Made by a program: the position numbers and the translations under genes. Below, piece by piece: positions 29,711 through 31,787 of a stretch of 31,787 nucleotides of DNA; the first letter of the stretch is position 1, and the number at the start of each line of letters is the position of its first letter. Location of the stretch: the NCBI GenBank assembly GCA_041629655.1, contig JBFKMV010000038.1, positions 1 through 31,787 of the forward strand. The letters run 5' to 3'. The DNA is from JBFKMV01 sp041629655. GTDB lineage: Bacteria; Acidobacteriota; Polarisedimenticolia; Polarisedimenticolales; Polarisedimenticolaceae. A model generated the notes under the pieces. The model was given only the letters and a program-made list of their open reading frames with translations. It did no database searches and was not told the DNA's origin.

Positions 29711-30163
29711 CTACTCGGAGGCGACCTCGATCCGTCCGGGCCCGTCGTCGCGGCGCTTCTTGGGCAGCACGACCTCGATCACGCCGCCGCGGTGGACGGC
29801 CTGGATCGCGGCCCGGTCGATCGACGGCGGAAGCGCCACCTCGGCGCGAAACGGACCGTACGACCGCTCGACCCGCAGGTACGATTCCGCCGGCACGCCC
29901 GGGTCGCGGCGCCGCTCGCCGCGCAGCGTCAGGCTGCCGTTGTCGATCTCGAGCTCGTAGTCTCCGGGAGCCACGCCGGGCAGGTCGGCCCGCAGCACGT
30001 AGCGGCCCGGCTCCTCGAACAGGTCGATCGACGGCCGCCAGCCCTCGGCCGCGGCCTCGCCGCTCTCGGCGCCGGACCGCGACAGCGTCTGGTCGAACAG
30101 CCGGTTGAGCCGGTCCCGTAGCTGCACCAATTCCGTCACCGGATCCCAGCGCCGGATGGCCAT
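29711..30163 (-). CDS. Small heat shock protein, Hsp20/alpha-crystallin family
   Basis: A 150-residue ATP-independent holdase that keeps unfolding proteins soluble for ClpB and DnaK. The N-terminal arm is RRWDPVTELVQLRDRLNRLFDQ. The alpha-crystallin domain (about 45-132) has RPSIDLFEEPGRYVLRADLPG, LEIDNGSLTLRGERR, ERSYGPFRAEVALP and GGVIEVVLPKK. The short C-terminal tail contains IEV, a form of the I-x-I/V motif used in oligomer assembly. GGAGGG lies upstream of the ATG. The gene is 80 bp downstream of clpB. Confidence 0.95.
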   Translation of the reverse strand: MAIRRWDPVTELVQLRDRLNRLFDQTLSRSGAESGEAAAEGWRPSIDLFEEPGRYVLRADLPGVAPGDYELEIDNGSLTLRGERRRDPGVPAESYLRVERSYGPFRAEVALPPSIDRAAIQAVHRGGVIEVVLPKKRRDDGPGRIEVASE

Positions 30164-30212
30164 GGCTCCGTCCCTCCAGAGATATCGGGCTCCGTTCCAT
30201 CAATCTACGGCC

Positions 30213-30239
30213 TTTTCCGCCCGGCGCACGCCCGGAAAA
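30213..30239. repeat. Imperfect inverted repeat between clpB and hsp20
   Basis: TTTTCCG (30213-30219) pairs with CGGAAAA (30233-30239), and GGCG with CGCC inside, leaving a three-base bulge. It could fold as an RNA hairpin at the end of the clpB message, but no U-tract follows on the minus strand, so it is not a classical terminator. Confidence 0.4.
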
Positions 30240-30243
30240 CGGG

Positions 30244-31787
<1,544 letters not shown>

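Noticed and set aside
30164..30243. CIRCE-type heat shock operator before hsp20
   Set aside because: No TTAGCACTC/GAGTGCTAA pair is present. The inverted repeat found here has different sequence and lacks a U-tract for a terminator.

Overview
The window is high-GC bacterial chromosomal DNA (about 70% G+C by eye, very GC-rich third codon positions). The lineage is most likely Acidobacteriota or a close relative. Supporting signs are two Ser/Thr kinases with C-terminal TPR arrays (one with the N-terminal helix typical of acidobacterial kinases), an ECF sigma factor of the TIGR02999/PF07638 type, and a secreted VWA protein of the acidobacterial TIGR03436 style. A three-subunit proton-translocating transhydrogenase and a urocanase of the long, animal-like form fit this. 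The assignment is inference; there is no rRNA or other phylogenetic marker here, and I saw no tRNA, CRISPR array, insertion sequence or phage gene.

Layout. 1-2952 (minus): pntA1-pntA2-pntB, tightly coupled, with pntB cut at the window start. 3161-4585 (plus): SRPBCC-epimerase fusion. 4777-6126 (plus): PilX-like pilus protein behind an AT-rich leader. 6137-6463 (minus): small membrane protein. 6627-9830 (plus): ECF sigma factor followed 15 bp later by a Ser/Thr kinase-TPR protein, then urocanase (9883-11949). 12023-13597 (plus): lipoprotein Cu/Zn superoxide dismutase and FabH, behind a good promoter. 13591-16020 (minus): secreted VWA protein. 16082-18645 (minus): dienoyl-CoA-reductase-like SDR and gamma-glutamyltransferase, overlapping by 4 bp. 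18753-19886 (plus): secreted two-PDZ protein with a strong terminator. 20083-23672 (plus): aminotransferase and an unusual long transketolase. 23769-24470 (plus): ankyrin protein. 24642-27673 (plus): second kinase-TPR protein, overlapping by 4 bp a small protein of unknown function. 27674-28088: no intact gene, but traces of decayed minus-strand reading frames. 28089-31787 (minus): protein quality-control cluster clpB (N-terminus off the window)-hsp20-htpX-grpE.

How the genes work together. The pnt genes make NADPH from NADH using the proton gradient. The clpB-hsp20-htpX-grpE block covers aggregate holding, disaggregation, membrane proteolysis and DnaK nucleotide exchange. The most interesting regulatory units are the two kinase loci. 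In the first, the sigma factor lacks the acidic DAED-like patch in region 2.2 and has a threonine there instead, which suggests activation by phosphorylation from the adjacent kinase. In the second, the kinase is translationally coupled to an orphan beta-rich protein and is flanked on both sides by decayed minus-strand small genes that keep perfect Shine-Dalgarno sequences.
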